Shown piece by piece: positions 11,870 through 23,310 of a stretch of 64,000 nt of DNA. This DNA comes from Timema cristinae. Its lineage: Eukaryota > Arthropoda > Insecta > Phasmatodea > Timematidae. The notes under the pieces are model-generated. The model saw nothing but the letters and a program-made list of their open reading frames with translations, ran no database searches and was not told the origin of the DNA. Position 1 is the stretch's first letter; every line of letters begins with the position of its first letter. The position numbers were made by a program, and so were the translations under genes. The stretch spans positions 54,484,516 through 54,548,515 of the forward strand of contig JBCFYV010000001.1 in assembly GCA_039000515.1 (NCBI GenBank), written 5' to 3'.

Positions 11870-12130
11870 TTCCTATCTTTCGAGGGGCTGGAAAGACGAA
11901 GTGAAGAAGAGGGACGCGTCATCCCTATTTCTAGCCACCCCAAGTGTTCCAAGCGAAACGAATTTCCCCTGCCATATAGTCCGCCGTGACTAAAAGTGCA
12001 GGATCCGTGTCAGATTGTTGGCAACAATAAGAATCTGCTTTGCGCATGCGCTCACCTCACCAGATGGATCCTCACAAAAAGATATGAGGAAATAGGACGG
12101 GTCGTTTCGTTGTCGAAAAGACTTAGGTAC
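11870..12130. promoter_or_regulatory. GC-richer island with NRF1-like palindrome
   Basis: A locally GC-richer, CpG-containing stretch in AT-rich DNA. It includes TGCGCATGCGCT at 12041-12052, which fits the palindromic NRF1 (erect wing/EWG in insects) site, a typical proximal promoter motif. No exon could be recognised nearby; a 73-aa ORF at 11996-12217 has no known domain. It may be a promoter of an unseen gene, a decayed repeat, or chance. Confidence 0.25.
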
Positions 12131-13224
12131 GAGTTCTTTCTTTTTTTTTTTTTTTTATGTTTTTATCCAAATGCATGTTCGTGTAATTTTATTTTTATCT
12201 CTCTTCGTTATGTTTAATAGGTATTGAATGAATCGTACATTTAGCGAGATGAATTTTTTATTTGTTGCCATGTATTCACATAGCAAAAATAGGAATTGAA
12301 GAAATTTGTTTTTTTTAATAAACACTTAAACTTTATATTGTTTGAAGGGAAACATGTGTTATAAATAAAACTTTAACATTTATTATTTTTATTCTTCTTA
12401 AAATGACAAATAATTTCATTATCATTTAATTTTAATTTTCTTGAAAACAATACATTGTTCATTCTCATTATATTTAAACATTTATTTGCTTTATCAAACA
12501 ATCACTTTCTAAAACGTTTTTTATTTGAACGTATTTAATTGTGCTTTATAAACAATTCAATTTTTTGTAGGTATACGACTCATAAAACAAATTAAACCAA
12601 GAAATTAAGCCCTAAATCAAACACCCGGAACTAGATGTTTAATAATTGTGTAGCAGGACAACTAATTAATATATTAATTAGCACCAACTGAAATCGAATA
12701 AAGACTCTCTGGAAATGTGGATGAACTTTATCATCCTTTAGTCATAGGAATGAGTCCTTGTCAAACGAGAAAAACAAAAACATTTTAAAACCAAAATTTA
12801 TTAAATAAAATATGCATTATAATTTATATTTTATTTTATTATTTATGAGACAACCAAGTAAATTGATCAATTTAATAATGTCTCATTTGAAGAAATATAT
12901 ATGACTCTGTGAGATTATGCGACAAAATGTTGTTTGAAAGGAAAACAATCTACCAAAGTTTGTATTTTCCTTTTTAAAATTAATGGAAATATGAATAAAA
13001 AGTAACCATATATGCTATCATAAAATAGAGGCAACACATCAGGAAATGTTGCCAATCTTATGTTATCTTTGGGAGTGCCAATTTGGCTTAAGTCGTTTGA
13101 AAAATGCGACTATATTATCATAACACATTAATATAGTTTTAATTTTTCCAACCGTTGATAAAAACACTGAGGGGTTGTAAGATATGTGTAGGTAAGTATG
13201 CGGTCTAATTTTGAAAACGTGTAC
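12131..13224. other. AT-rich sequence, nothing recognised
   Basis: Strongly AT-rich, with T-runs near 12140 and many A/T tracts. No gene, RNA or repeat family was recognised. Confidence 0.45.
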
Positions 13225-13545
13225 GAGTTGAGGTCAGGCATTTTTGAGAGACACGTACGAATTGCGGCCCACTCACTTGAGAAAGAGAGAGAATATATGA
13301 TGTCATCACCCTAATTAGCAATGTGCTATATATCATGTTTTCTTAAATTTCAGATATAAGCTATCATCGTCTCAGGTCAACATCCCTCGTTATATCCAAA
13401 CTTCCTTAATTCTTGTCGTTAATGGTTTTGGCAAAAATTTGAAGGTTTTTTTTGGTTAGATTAGACTAGGTTAGGTTAAGTTAGGTCAACAGTCTGGGCC
13501 GCAATTTGTACGTGTCTCTAAAAATTTGGGGCCGAAATTCAACTG
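13225..13545. repeat. Inverted-repeat element with ~50-bp arms
   Basis: The left arm (13225-13272) contains GAGACACGTACGAATTGCGG. The right arm (13494-13545) contains the reverse complement CCGCAATTTGTACGTGTCTC, with one mismatch in the core and diverged outer parts. The arms are separated by ~220 bp of unrelated sequence. It looks like a foldback or MITE-like element, but no target-site duplication was identified. The loop includes a short TTAGG-like run (13458-13486). Confidence 0.55.
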
Positions 13546-13704
13546 TCTCTTTAGAGGTAAGCAATCACCTGCAGCTGATCGCTGCAGAAACGTTCTATGA
13601 ATCAAGATAAGGTATTTCTGAAAAATAAGGGTGGAATTTGCTGGGAACACACTGCGTTTGTAACGTGTTAAGTTCCAATCTGGTTCCTTTACAGCCTTTC
13701 TTCA

Positions 13705-13951
13705 GGCGAACCCACTTCAGTGGCGGAATGTTATGAAGCGTCACTCTCCTTTTAGACTGGCCTAGTGATAGTGGGAAGATCGGGGTTAGAATCCCAGCCG
13801 GGTCTACTGAGGGAGGTTTTTCCCAAATGGTTTCCAAATCTCTTTTCACGCAAATGCGGGTACTTTACCTTGAAACGTTTTCTCATACCTACCCCATAAG
13901 AGTAATATTATACATGCGTATAACCTTACCACATAGTAAGACGAGGTGATA
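13705..13951 (+). mobile_element. SINE-B copy, diverged, plus strand
   Basis: Order on plus: head (CTTCAGTGGCGGAATG), B-box-like GGGGTTAGAATCCCAG, body GGGAGGTTTTTCCCAAATGG and CACGCAAATGCGGGTAC, then a decayed tail (CATAGTAAGACGAGGTGATAC). It is full length but old. It explains the 84-aa reverse ORF at 13595-13849. Confidence 0.7.
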
Positions 13952-14201
13952 CAAAATAAATTATAGTAAAATGCCTCTATCACCCTCTATCCTTTCACTA
14001 TTCTTCCTCCTTCACTATCATTCCTACACTTTTACTGAGCTTGGTCTAAACTATTTGGAATTAATTGTTTTTTCCAAAAATAATTACTAGTAATGACCAT
14101 ATTATAATAAGTAGTAGGGCATATTTAAATTCAAACATTTTACTTTTATATTATCGTGATTTTTGTACAATACTTAAAACCTGTTACGAGTGAACATGTC
14201 C

Positions 14202-14460
14202 TATATTTGTAGTTTATATTATTATTATTAATTATTATTATTTAGCACCGCGTCTTACTACCCGTTCGGGTTATACGCCTTACGCTAATGTGTAATGGTA
14301 GGGTGATTGTGAGATTAAATGAAGGACCTACAGTTTAACGTGGAATCCGAACCACGTGGAGGCCTGGCATTCTCACATTCACAAGATTGTCTTGTCAGAG
14401 GTGAAGGAAGGATTTGGAAATCAGATAAATTGTGCCGGACCGAGGATTATATTTGTAGTT
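14202..14460 (-). mobile_element. SINE-A copy, 5'-truncated, with 13-bp target-site duplication
   Basis: The direct repeat TATATTTGTAGTT at 14202-14214 and 14448-14460 bounds a minus-strand SINE-A (14215-14447). It starts with the (TTA)n tail, then AGCACCGCGTCTTACTACCC, GTAATGGTAGGGTGATTGTG and CTACAGTTTAACGTGGAATC. It ends inside the tRNA-like head, just before the B box is complete, which is typical 5' truncation during LINE-mediated insertion. Confidence 0.92.
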
Positions 14461-16889
14461 AACAAGGACTTCAAAAACATGTAAAGATAGTAAATTTTAC
14501 TTATGTAACTAAATTATTTATTTCTACAGCATTTAATTTTTTTATGAGTATATCTCAACGCCAAATAATATATTTTTTATCTAATAGGTATTTTTTAAAT
14601 ACAAAATAATACATTTTACTTTTATAATTTCGTTACTTATTTTAACAACTTTTAAAAATTTGTTATGAGTACATCTTAATAGTTTGTATTATTTATTTAA
14701 ATGATTGTTACCCTAAAAATACGTTGTAATGGTTCTAGAATGGAAACGATGGTGAAATTAGGGGATCTAGTGCAGACATTTTATGGCGTGAGCAGTTGAT
14801 ATTTATCATCCAACTTATTACTGTGTAGTAGAAGTTCCTCTGCTACAAGGGTCGAGGTGGGAAAGGGAATATAATGTGTTTCTGTCTAATTAAAGCCAGG
14901 GAAGATACATTCACTATTTGCTAAGCAACGTAAAAGGCAATAAAATGATCACGTCAAGCGTCTATAATAGAAGTAATGCCTTCAAATGCAGTTCGTAGAT
15001 GAAACAATTCAACATTATTAGACAGAATTATTCACAGCTCACGTGATAAGGATTTAAAAATTATTATGAAAAATTTACAAACAATATTTACTTTTATATT
15101 TAAAGAAAAAATACACCCAAACTATTTAACATCGAGAAAGATACAGTACATATTTTTTGTGTATTTTTTTTGTGCGTGAATCTGTGTCACTACGATATAT
15201 AAATTTTAAAATTAAGTGGTATTATAGTTATAAATGTGTAGCTATCTTTTGAATGAAAAAATTAATAATTTATTCATAAGTTCTCTTTGGCTACAAACTT
15301 TCTATTTCTTGACTCAACAAAGTAAACAGTAGTGAACAGATTTAATTATGTATAAAAATAGCTTTAACATTAATGAAAGCTACTTTATGTCTATTAATGA
15401 TTTATAAATCAATCTTAGAGTAATATTGTTATGTTAACAATTTATTAACTAAATTTTAACTTCATCACTCATGCACAATCTTTGCTAATATATTATCTCT
15501 AAAATAGTTCTATATCTTCTTATTCTATCTCTTTTACCTTGTTGGAGATCGTTCCTGGAATGCTCTTGATTTAAATATTAAAACTGCTTCCACTATAAAA
15601 ATTTTTCGCTCTAAGACTTCTCAACTCCTGTGCACAGAAACACTATCGTCGATGTGAGAAGAACCCTATGAATACAGTGAGAATATGTGTTTATAATTAT
15701 ATTTAAAAAATTGTATGAAAACTCCACACGGACTTTCTAGCTCTAGTGTTTATAAATGGAGATATTTACTCAAAATTCGTGACCAAGTGAACCCGAGAAC
15801 AAATTGCGATATACATAAATACACTTTGTTGACTCACGGTTTTAAATTTTATAATTCTATTTTTAAAGAATTGACGTCTTCATTTGTATATTTGGAACAA
15901 TAAAAATATAGATATTGGGTCTCCAAGGGTCAAAACTTCGTATTAAAATTTTGACTTCCGGTTAAAATTTTCGTAATTTTATTAGGGGATGCACATCTTA
16001 TGATTATCACATTGCTACAAAATTTCTCTTTTACAAATTTTGACCAATAAAATATGTAATTATTGACTATTGAGTGTAGAATGAGAAGGTAGATCATTGA
16101 TATATCAGGGACGGATCTAGGAAGGGGGAATGATGGTTGCGTGCCCCTTCAAGAAATTAAACCAATTAAATAAATATTAAAGACACTACTAATTTTATTG
16201 TCACGTAATACTATCTCACTAACCAGATTTAATTTTTTAAAGTGCTATTGGTAATATTAAGATTTAAGGCAATCACATTACGTACCTATAAAGTTTCGAA
16301 ATCTGATTAATTACATCTATTTTAACTAATTGATTGAATAGCTAAAAAAAACTATTTATATAATAAATGTTATAATGTTTAAAGTTATTTTCGTCTTAAT
16401 AATCACTATTTGTTGATATTCTTACTATTTGTTTATAATAAATTTCAATACCAATCCCAAATTTCAAGTTATACCCTTCATTAGAAGATTATTCTCAAGT
16501 TTAGCGTTACACTGAAAAATGACCATAGGAATACTCTCAAATTTTGAAGTATTTTTATTTCAAAATTTCTTGAGGTGCCTCCCACCCTCCCCCCAACCCG
16601 ATCCCGATGGGAGTACTGCCGTCCTTCCCCCATCTCTCATGAAAATCCTGTATTTACCCCTGTGCTGTACAAACATTCCCCCTAAAGGTTAAAGGAAAAA
16701 CATCAACTTCTTGAGAAACTTACTTATTTGTTTACTCTATGGAAAAGAGAATTATTGCGTTTTAACTTAAGTATCTCTTCACAACTAGAGCTTACAAAAT
16801 TGTATTAATATGCTTGCGAATAATCTCAGAAACTGTTGGTTTGATCAATATTTATTTCACGTACATTTTTTTATTTTTAATAGTACTAC
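14461..16889. other. AT-rich sequence, nothing recognised
   Basis: About 2.4 kb with no supported gene or repeat. A 62-aa plus-strand ORF (15715-15903) has no recognisable domain. A C-rich patch lies near 16570-16630. Confidence 0.45.
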
Positions 16890-17260
16890 AATTTAGCAAT
16901 TAAAATTTATGTAGTATCTCAAATAGTTGCGGGATACGGAAACTTCCACTTCTGTAAGGTACCCTAAAACTCATTTTTATAGGAAAATGAAACTATCCAC
17001 TTTATTTTAAATGTTAATCGACGTTTGGATACGAATTTTAATACAATTGTTTAGAAATAGTTTTGAGAAAATCGATTTGTTATCTTTTCGCTTTTTATGA
17101 AACTACTCTTAATTTTGGGGTTAAAAAGACACACATACAGAGGCATTGCAAATACCACTCTTAGGGGTTCAAGGGGTCATGAGACGTCGACATACATCAA
17201 AATTTCACGTTAGATTTTTTAAGGTCGCAATACTTTACCTTTAGTGTTCGAAAAGTTAGA
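16890..17260 (+). repeat. Element E copy, diverged
   Basis: Plus-strand match: AGTTTTGAGAAAATCGAT, ATGAAACTACTCTTAATTTT, AAGGGGTCATGAGACGTCGA and GGTCGCAATACTTTACC. It lies immediately before another copy in the same direction, so the two form a head-to-tail pair. Confidence 0.7.
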
Positions 17261-17339
17261 AAATATATATGTATTTGCATATAGATTGAAAGTTAATGGT
17301 TTTACCAAAATATGTTTCGTTTAAAATATTTGTATTATA

Positions 17340-17850
17340 AATAGATCTACATTTTTGCAAAGGTAAATAATTTCATATCTCAAATAGTTTAGGAGATATG
17401 ATACAAAATTAGAATTTACACATCAGACCGGAGCCCTTGAAGCCATCTTGCCGAAATATTGAGATTAGCCATTTTGTTTGGCGTATTTATAAATGTTTTA
17501 AAATGTAATTTATTCAAAATCGATATAGCCGATTTTGAGAAAATTGACTTTTAATCTTTTCACCCTTCCGTAAACTACCCTTAATTTTAGGGTTGGATAT
17601 CCAGTTCCAAAAACATCTCTGGGAAAACCTATGAAAACCCTAAATACCAAGTTTAAGCCCGATCGGTAAAATAGTTTAGGCTCTAGTTAGAGGTACAGAC
17701 AGTCAGACAGACAGACGGAAATTCAAAAACAACTTTTTCGTATTCTGGGGAGGGGGTTCATGAAACGTCGAGATTCACCAAAATCTTGAGTTTGATTTTT
17801 TTGACGATCACAATACTTTATCTACCTGTAAGATAGCGGGAAAGTAATAA
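17340..17850 (+). repeat. Element E copy, well preserved
   Basis: A reference copy. Landmarks: TTTCATATCTCAAATAGTTT, GATTTTGAGAAAATTGACTT, GTAAACTACCCTTAATTTTA, a (CAGA)-rich stretch at about 17697-17715, GGGGGTTCATGAAACGTCGA and GACGATCACAATACTTTATC. No ORF, tRNA box or terminal inverted repeat was recognised, so the class is unknown. Confidence 0.8.
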
Positions 17851-17922
17851 TATATATAGCTACTAAATATTATTATAAGCATAATTTTATTTTAAAATAA
17901 TTTGCAATTTCCATCATGCTTC

Positions 17923-18200
17923 TATATGCAAATGAGGTGACCTGGTGGTCTAGGGGTAAGGTGTCAGACTTCTGTGCTGGCGGCCGGGGTTCAATCCTCG
18001 GTCCCGGCACAGATTTATCTGATTGCCAAACCCTTCCTACACCTCTGACAAGACATCTTGTGAATGTGTGGAATGCCAGGCCGCCACCGTGGTTCGGATT
18101 CCACGTTAAACTGTAGGTCCTTCATTTCATCTCACAATCACCTTACCATTACACATTAGCGTAAGTGCGTATAACCCGAACGGGTAGTAAGACGCGGTGC

Positions 18201-18234
<34 letters not shown>

Positions 18235-18247
18235 TATATGCAAATGA
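17923..18247 (+). mobile_element. SINE-A copy, full length, 13-bp target-site duplication
   Basis: TATATGCAAATGA at 17923-17935 and 18235-18247 bounds the element (17936-18234). The 5' head is tRNA-like, with A-box region TGGTCTAGGGGTAAGG and B-box region GGTTCAATCCTC (internal RNA polymerase III promoter). The body (CCGTGGTTCGGATTCCACG) follows, then tail CCCGAACGGGTAGTAAGACG and (TAA)n. The head does not close into an acceptor stem, so it is not a functional tRNA. ORFs across it are incidental. Confidence 0.95.
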
Positions 18248-19915
18248 AATATATGCATAGTAGACATGACTAAAAACTTGAAGATGTGTGTGATATAGTT
18301 ATGTTTTAAATTTTTTTTCTCTCGTTTATTTAGTTCTGCTTTCATAATATGTGTTGCACATAAGTTACATATTCAAAATTTTATTTAATTATTATTTTTG
18401 TACACGTATTATAAATTCGTTTTTAATGATTATATTAATATTGTAGTACATAAGTATAGATATGAACATGTTCTATTATTATTTTATTAGGTGTAAGAGA
18501 AGTCTCTATCTCTAACTTCACCTAAGTAAGGACGATATTATTATTATTACTCTACTAATTTTTTAAATATTTACTCCTTTATTCAGAATAAATGTAGACA
18601 CTTTAAGCTATGTTTAATATTTAGAAAAACTTGTCAGTAAAATAGAAATTTTGTACAAGACAATACAATTTAAATCTCTTTTATGGTTGGAATTCATTTA
18701 CCCACACTGGTGGTTACTTCAAATAAAAGCCAATCTCATCTTGTCTTGTTTGCAGGTGACGGGGAGGTCCGGGATTGAATTCTGCTGGGTGTGCAGGGGG
18801 TATTTTATGTCTAAATATTTTCCCAATCTCCCTCCATTCTACTATTGATATATTTAATTTGAATTATACTTGCTTTATTGGTGATAGTAAAACATGGCTG
18901 CTCTGATGAGTGGTAGGATGCTATTCGAAAATAAAAATCCGTTTGAGGTAAACTCACATGAAGATATACGCAGATAAAACATTCGATAAGACTGGTCATC
19001 TAATTATATCACAAAGTTAACGCTATGGGAGTGTTTTATGTGGAAGAAACATTTATAAAAAACAAATACGCTTTTAGCGGCTAATATTTTTAATAATAAT
19101 AATAATAATAATAATAATATACCATACTATTAGTATTATTTTATTTTATAGATAGTGATATTAACAGTTACAGACCACATTATATTTTGATGTATGGATA
19201 TATGAAGATTGTTTTAGTAAACTTTTAACGTTGTTTTGACTGTTGTTTTAAGTATGCATACATTAGAATTTTACACAAGCAACCTGGCTCTAAGGAATTA
19301 CAGGTATACCTGGGTTTTCTTAAGAATTAACATTTGAAGCAGCTTTAATAAACTACAAACCTTTTTCATGGTCAATTGTGATAACATGTAACTATTTAAT
19401 AGTGTTAATTTGTAGGTATTGATAATATCACTCAATACTAACACATGCAGATCACATGAGCTGATGTTTGATACGTAAAAGTAAATCAAGTAAATTTTTA
19501 TATTTGTCAGATATATGCACTCCCAAAAAAATTTGGGTGTAGTTAATGGAAATAAGATATGACCGACCTGTTTTCGACTTTTTTTTTAGATAAGGTTAAA
19601 AAATATTAGCCTAGTGTTCCATAACAAAGCCAAATATTAGCTTCTAGCCACATTTATTTAAATCATGCCCATGTGAATCATTTAAATGATTCCTAAAGAT
19701 GTTATAGTTATATGTGATCTTTATTTTTACATCCATTACTGTCTCCAGCCTGTGGTCAGTTTTTTATTCAAGCCATATATTTTTCTTATACCGACTTGCT
19801 AGCCCTGTCGTAGCTTCATATGTCTTATAATATAACTTAAGACTAGGACAGGAACAACAACCAGTCCCCAGCCGTTAATTCACTAACGTGAAAGGGTAAA
19901 CTCATATATTCATCG
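18248..19915. other. AT-rich sequence with (AAT)n microsatellite
   Basis: No gene was recognised. An (AAT)n run lies at about 19090-19119. A short patch near 18755-18850 (GGTCCGGGATTGAATTCTG) resembles a decayed tRNA-like B box and may be a SINE scrap. Confidence 0.45.
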
Positions 19916-20075
19916 ATGATACATTTTCAGCCATTCCTGGAATCAAACCCAGGACCTGAATGGGCAGACATGCTACAGACTGAAATAAGGAAGCAGCTCA
20001 TCTGGTTAGACCCACAGGCATGTAACCTAAGGGGTAAGGAGGAGGAATCTGGGAATATAACATCCCCCTTCCCCG
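19916..20075 (-). mobile_element. Possible tRNA-derived SINE fragment
   Basis: The plus-strand text GGAATCAAACCCAGGACC is the reverse complement of a B-box-like GGGTTTGATTCC. The rest matches none of the better defined families here. The 67-aa ORF over it is not called. Weak evidence. Confidence 0.3.
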
Positions 20076-20354
20076 TCGCCAAATTGAATTCATCTTTTCA
20101 CTGCATGAAATGGAAATAAGATATATAATTGGATCATAAGCTATCATATTATTTTATATCCATGTTTAATTATTATTTACACTTTATGTAACGTAAGCAG
20201 TTATCTGAAATCTCACAGCCACCCAATGTATGATGTCCCTGTGACAACCTATTTCCATGACCTGTGACACCGCGAATCATGTAGAATTCTGCTCTAATCC
20301 CACACTTTTTTTTTACCCATTCCTTATTACCCTTATAGGATATTTGTAATTATT

Positions 20355-20545
20355 TACCTTAATGGATCAAGAAGAAGGTAGTATAAGAAAATGGCCCGTG
20401 TTTTCGTGGAGAGAGAAAGATAAATATTTTAGGAGAAAACCACCCTAACTACACCAAGTTGAGATTCGAACCCCAAACTCACAGTTACCAGCCAACTAGA
20501 CTAAACAAGCCTGATGTTTAGTCAACGTGCCCTTCTATGTGGGTC
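20355..20545 (-). mobile_element. SINE-B fragment
   Basis: Plus-strand landmarks: TTTCGTGGAGAGAGAAAG, TTAGGAGAAAACCACCC and GAGATTCGAACCCCAAACTC (B-box reverse complement), then a head remnant. The 3' tail is lost. Confidence 0.6.
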
Positions 20546-20597
20546 TCCCCCAGGAGATTGAATCTAAGACACGCGTCTGGTTAGATAGTAATACGTT

Positions 20598-20640
20598 GAT
20601 GGATTAAATAGCCAAGTTATTATATTTGTTAAGATCGGAA
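20598..20640. repeat. Left remnant of foldback element C
   Basis: Bases 20598-20621 are the exact reverse complement of 22981-23004 (core GGATTAAATAGCCAAGTTAT, 24 bp in all). The right partner leads into a recognisable half of element C. The pair therefore flanks the whole element D insertion. Confidence 0.65.
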
Positions 20641-20689
20641 ATAGCCGCTATATAAATATCATATTCTTTAAATCGAAGAATAACAACCC

Positions 20690-22970
20690 CATGATGTAGT
20701 GATCAGTGGAACTACTACTAGTCTTGGGGTCCCAGATTAGATTCACGGCTGGCACCTTTGGATACTTTTCCCAAAAGGGCAATTTCCTCAACCATTACCA
20801 GAGTTTGGTTTAAGTGTTTCCACTGGTTCCACAGCCTCATACTCATTCTCACTCTCATACTTACTATCACCCTCATACTCATTCTCACTCTCATACTTAC
20901 TATCACCCTCATACTCATTCTCACTCTCATACTTACTATCACCCTCATACTCATTATCACTAGCATACTCACTATCACCCTCATACTCATTCTCACTCTC
21001 ATACTTACTATCACCCTCATACTCATTTTCACTCTCATACTTACTATCACCCTCATACTCATTATCACTAGCATACTCACTATCACCCTCATACTCATTC
21101 TCACTCTCATACTTACTATCACCCTCATACTCATTCTCACTAGCATACTCACTATCACCCTCATACTCATTCTCACTCTCATACTTACTATCACCCTCAT
21201 ACTCATTTTCACTCTCATACTTACTATCACCCTCATACTCATTATCACTAGCATACTCACTATCACCCTCATACTCATTCTCACTCTCATACTTACTATC
21301 ACCCTCATACTCATTATCACTAGCATACTCACTATCACCCTCATACTCATTCTCACTCTCATACTTACTATCACCCTCATACTCATTCTCACTCTCATAC
21401 TTACTATCACCCTCATACTCATTATCACTAGCATACTCACTATCACCCTCATACTCATTCTCACTCTCATACTTACTATCACCCTCATACTCATTATCAC
21501 TAGCATACTCACTATCACCCTCATACTCATTCTCACTCTCATACTTACTATCACCCTCATACTCATTCTCACTCTCATACTTACTATCACCCTCATACTC
21601 ATTCTCACTCTCATACTTACTATCACCCTCATACTCATTCTCACTCTCATACTTACTATCACCCTCATACTCATTCTCACTCTCATACTTACTATCACCC
21701 TCATACTCATTATCACTAGCATACTCACTATCACCCTCATACTCATTCTCACTCTCATACTTACTATCACCCTCATACTCATTTTCACTCTCATACTTAC
21801 TATCACCCTCATACTCATACTCACTCTCATACTTACTATCACCCTCATACTCATTCTCACTCTCATACTTACTATCACCCTCATACTCATTCTCACTCTC
21901 ATACTTACTATCACCCTCATACTCATTTTCACTCTCATACTTACTATCACCCTCATACTCATTCTCACTCTCATACTTACTATCACCCTCATACTCATTC
22001 TCACTCTCATACTTACTATCACCCTCATACTCATTCTCACTCTCATACTTACTATCACCCTCATACTCATTCTCACTCTCATACTCACTATCACCCTTAT
22101 ACTCATTCTCACTCTCATACTTACTATCACCCTCATACTCATTCTCACTCTCATACTTACTATCAACCTCATACTCATTTTCACTCTCATACTTACTATC
22201 ACCCTCATACTCATTATCACTAGCATACTCACTATCACCCTCATACTCATTCTCACTCTCATACTTACTATCACTCTCATACTCATTCTCACTCTCATAC
22301 TTACTATCACCCTCATACTCATTCTCACTCTCATACTTACTATCACCCTCATACTCATTCTCACTCTCATACTTACTATCACCCTCATACTCATTCTCAC
22401 TCTCATACTCACTATCACCCTCATACTCATTCTCACTCTCATACTTACTATCACCCTCATACTCATTCTCACTCTCATACTTACTATCAACCTCATACTC
22501 ATTTTCACTCTCATACTTACTATCACCCTCATACTCATTATCACTAGCATACTCACTATCACCCTCATACTCATTCTCACTCTCATACTTACTATCACCC
22601 TCATACTCATTCTCACTCTCATACTTACTATCACCCTCATACTCATTTTCACTCTCATACTTACTATCACCCTCATACTCATTATCACTAGCATACTCAC
22701 TATCACCCTCATACTCATTCTCACTCTCATACTTACTATCACCCTCATACTCATTCTCACTCTCATACTTACTATCACCCTCATACTCATTATCACTAGC
22801 ATACTCACCATCACCTCATCTCATCGGGACATGGATAGATCCTCCATGGAATGGATGTAGTATTAGTACATTCGAACGTCCCCGAGGGAACGCTACATTA
22901 GTACTGGCTAATCTTTATACTACTCAGCTACGAGCAATGTAGCCCAATACTCGCAATATTATATATTAAT
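20690..22970 (+). mobile_element. Element D copy with ~2-kb internal minisatellite
   Basis: It aligns end to end with the unexpanded copy at 38.8-39.1 kb. Shared order: head (GTGATCAGTGGAAC, then a degenerate B box GATTAGATTCACGGCTGGC), ACTTTTCCCAAAAGGGCAA, GTTTAAGTGTTTCCACTGG and TTCCACAGCC, then the minisatellite. After it come CATCACCTCATCTCATCGGG, GGAATGGATGTAGTATTAG, CGTCCCCGAGGGAACG and ACTGGCTAATC. The head is tRNA-like but decayed, so a SINE origin is an inference. Confidence 0.75.
20836..22815. repeat. 36-bp minisatellite, about 55 copies
   Basis: The unit is CTCATACTCATTCTCACT + CTCATACTTACTATCACC, i.e. two diverged 18-bp halves. Variant units recur in blocks, for example with CATTATCACTAGCATACTC, CATTTTCACTCTC or TATCAACCTC (22163 and 22490, nine units apart), showing higher-order duplication. 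The array is open in both strands for about 2.1 kb only because 36 is a multiple of three and the unit lacks stops in those frames. The predicted 12-residue repeat is not a credible protein. Confidence 0.95.
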
Positions 22971-22980
22971 GGAAATTGTG

Positions 22981-23310
22981 AATAACTTGGCTATTTAATC
23001 CATCATGAGATCAACATCTGTACAGTTGGAGTTGCACTATTGGCAGAATAAAGCCCTCCCGAATCAAAGGTGGCTGCGTTATCTCATAGCTTGTGATCTT
23101 AATTGATTGCTCACATGTAGAAGGTGATTCCACACGTCCATCACAGACTCTGCCTTAAAATATGAGTGAATAATGACTCGGGGAACGGAATGACTCCCGA
23201 ATAACTCAGTGGTAATAGATTTGGCGTACTAAACCAAAGGTCCCGGGTTCGATTACCGTGTTAAAGTGTCAATTTTTTTCAATCTAAAGTATCTGCGTTT
23301 TGTGTTGGTT
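22981..23310 (+). mobile_element. Element C, right half with tRNA-like head
   Basis: It matches 58.7-59.0 kb: ATCAAAGGTGGCTGCGTTAT, CTCATAGCTTGTGATCTTAA, CCATCACAGACTCTGCCTT, AAAATATGAGTGAATAATGA, then a tRNA-like region with A-box-like TAACTCAGTGGTAATAG and B-box-like GGGTTCGATTACC (about 23252). Its left partner is only the 24-bp stub at 20598. Confidence 0.75.

Noticed and set aside
13456..13488. Interstitial telomere (TTAGG)n
   Set aside because: Only a few imperfect units (TTAGGTTAAGTTAGG); too short and degenerate to call.
17936..18010. Functional tRNA gene at SINE heads
   Set aside because: A and B box regions are present, but the acceptor stem does not close and the sequence continues into the SINE body. 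The same holds for SINE-B, element C, D and G heads.
17916..18116. ORFs repeated at 17.9, 35.6, 43.6, 44.5, 57.9 and 59.6 kb with the sequence [11 protein letters not shown]
   Set aside because: They are the translated SINE-A tRNA-like head, not a gene family.
20718..22860. Long open reading frames of ~700 codons on both strands
   Set aside because: They read through the 36-bp minisatellite. The period is a multiple of three and the unit lacks stops in these frames, so openness is automatic. The predicted 12-residue repeats on both strands at once are not plausible proteins.
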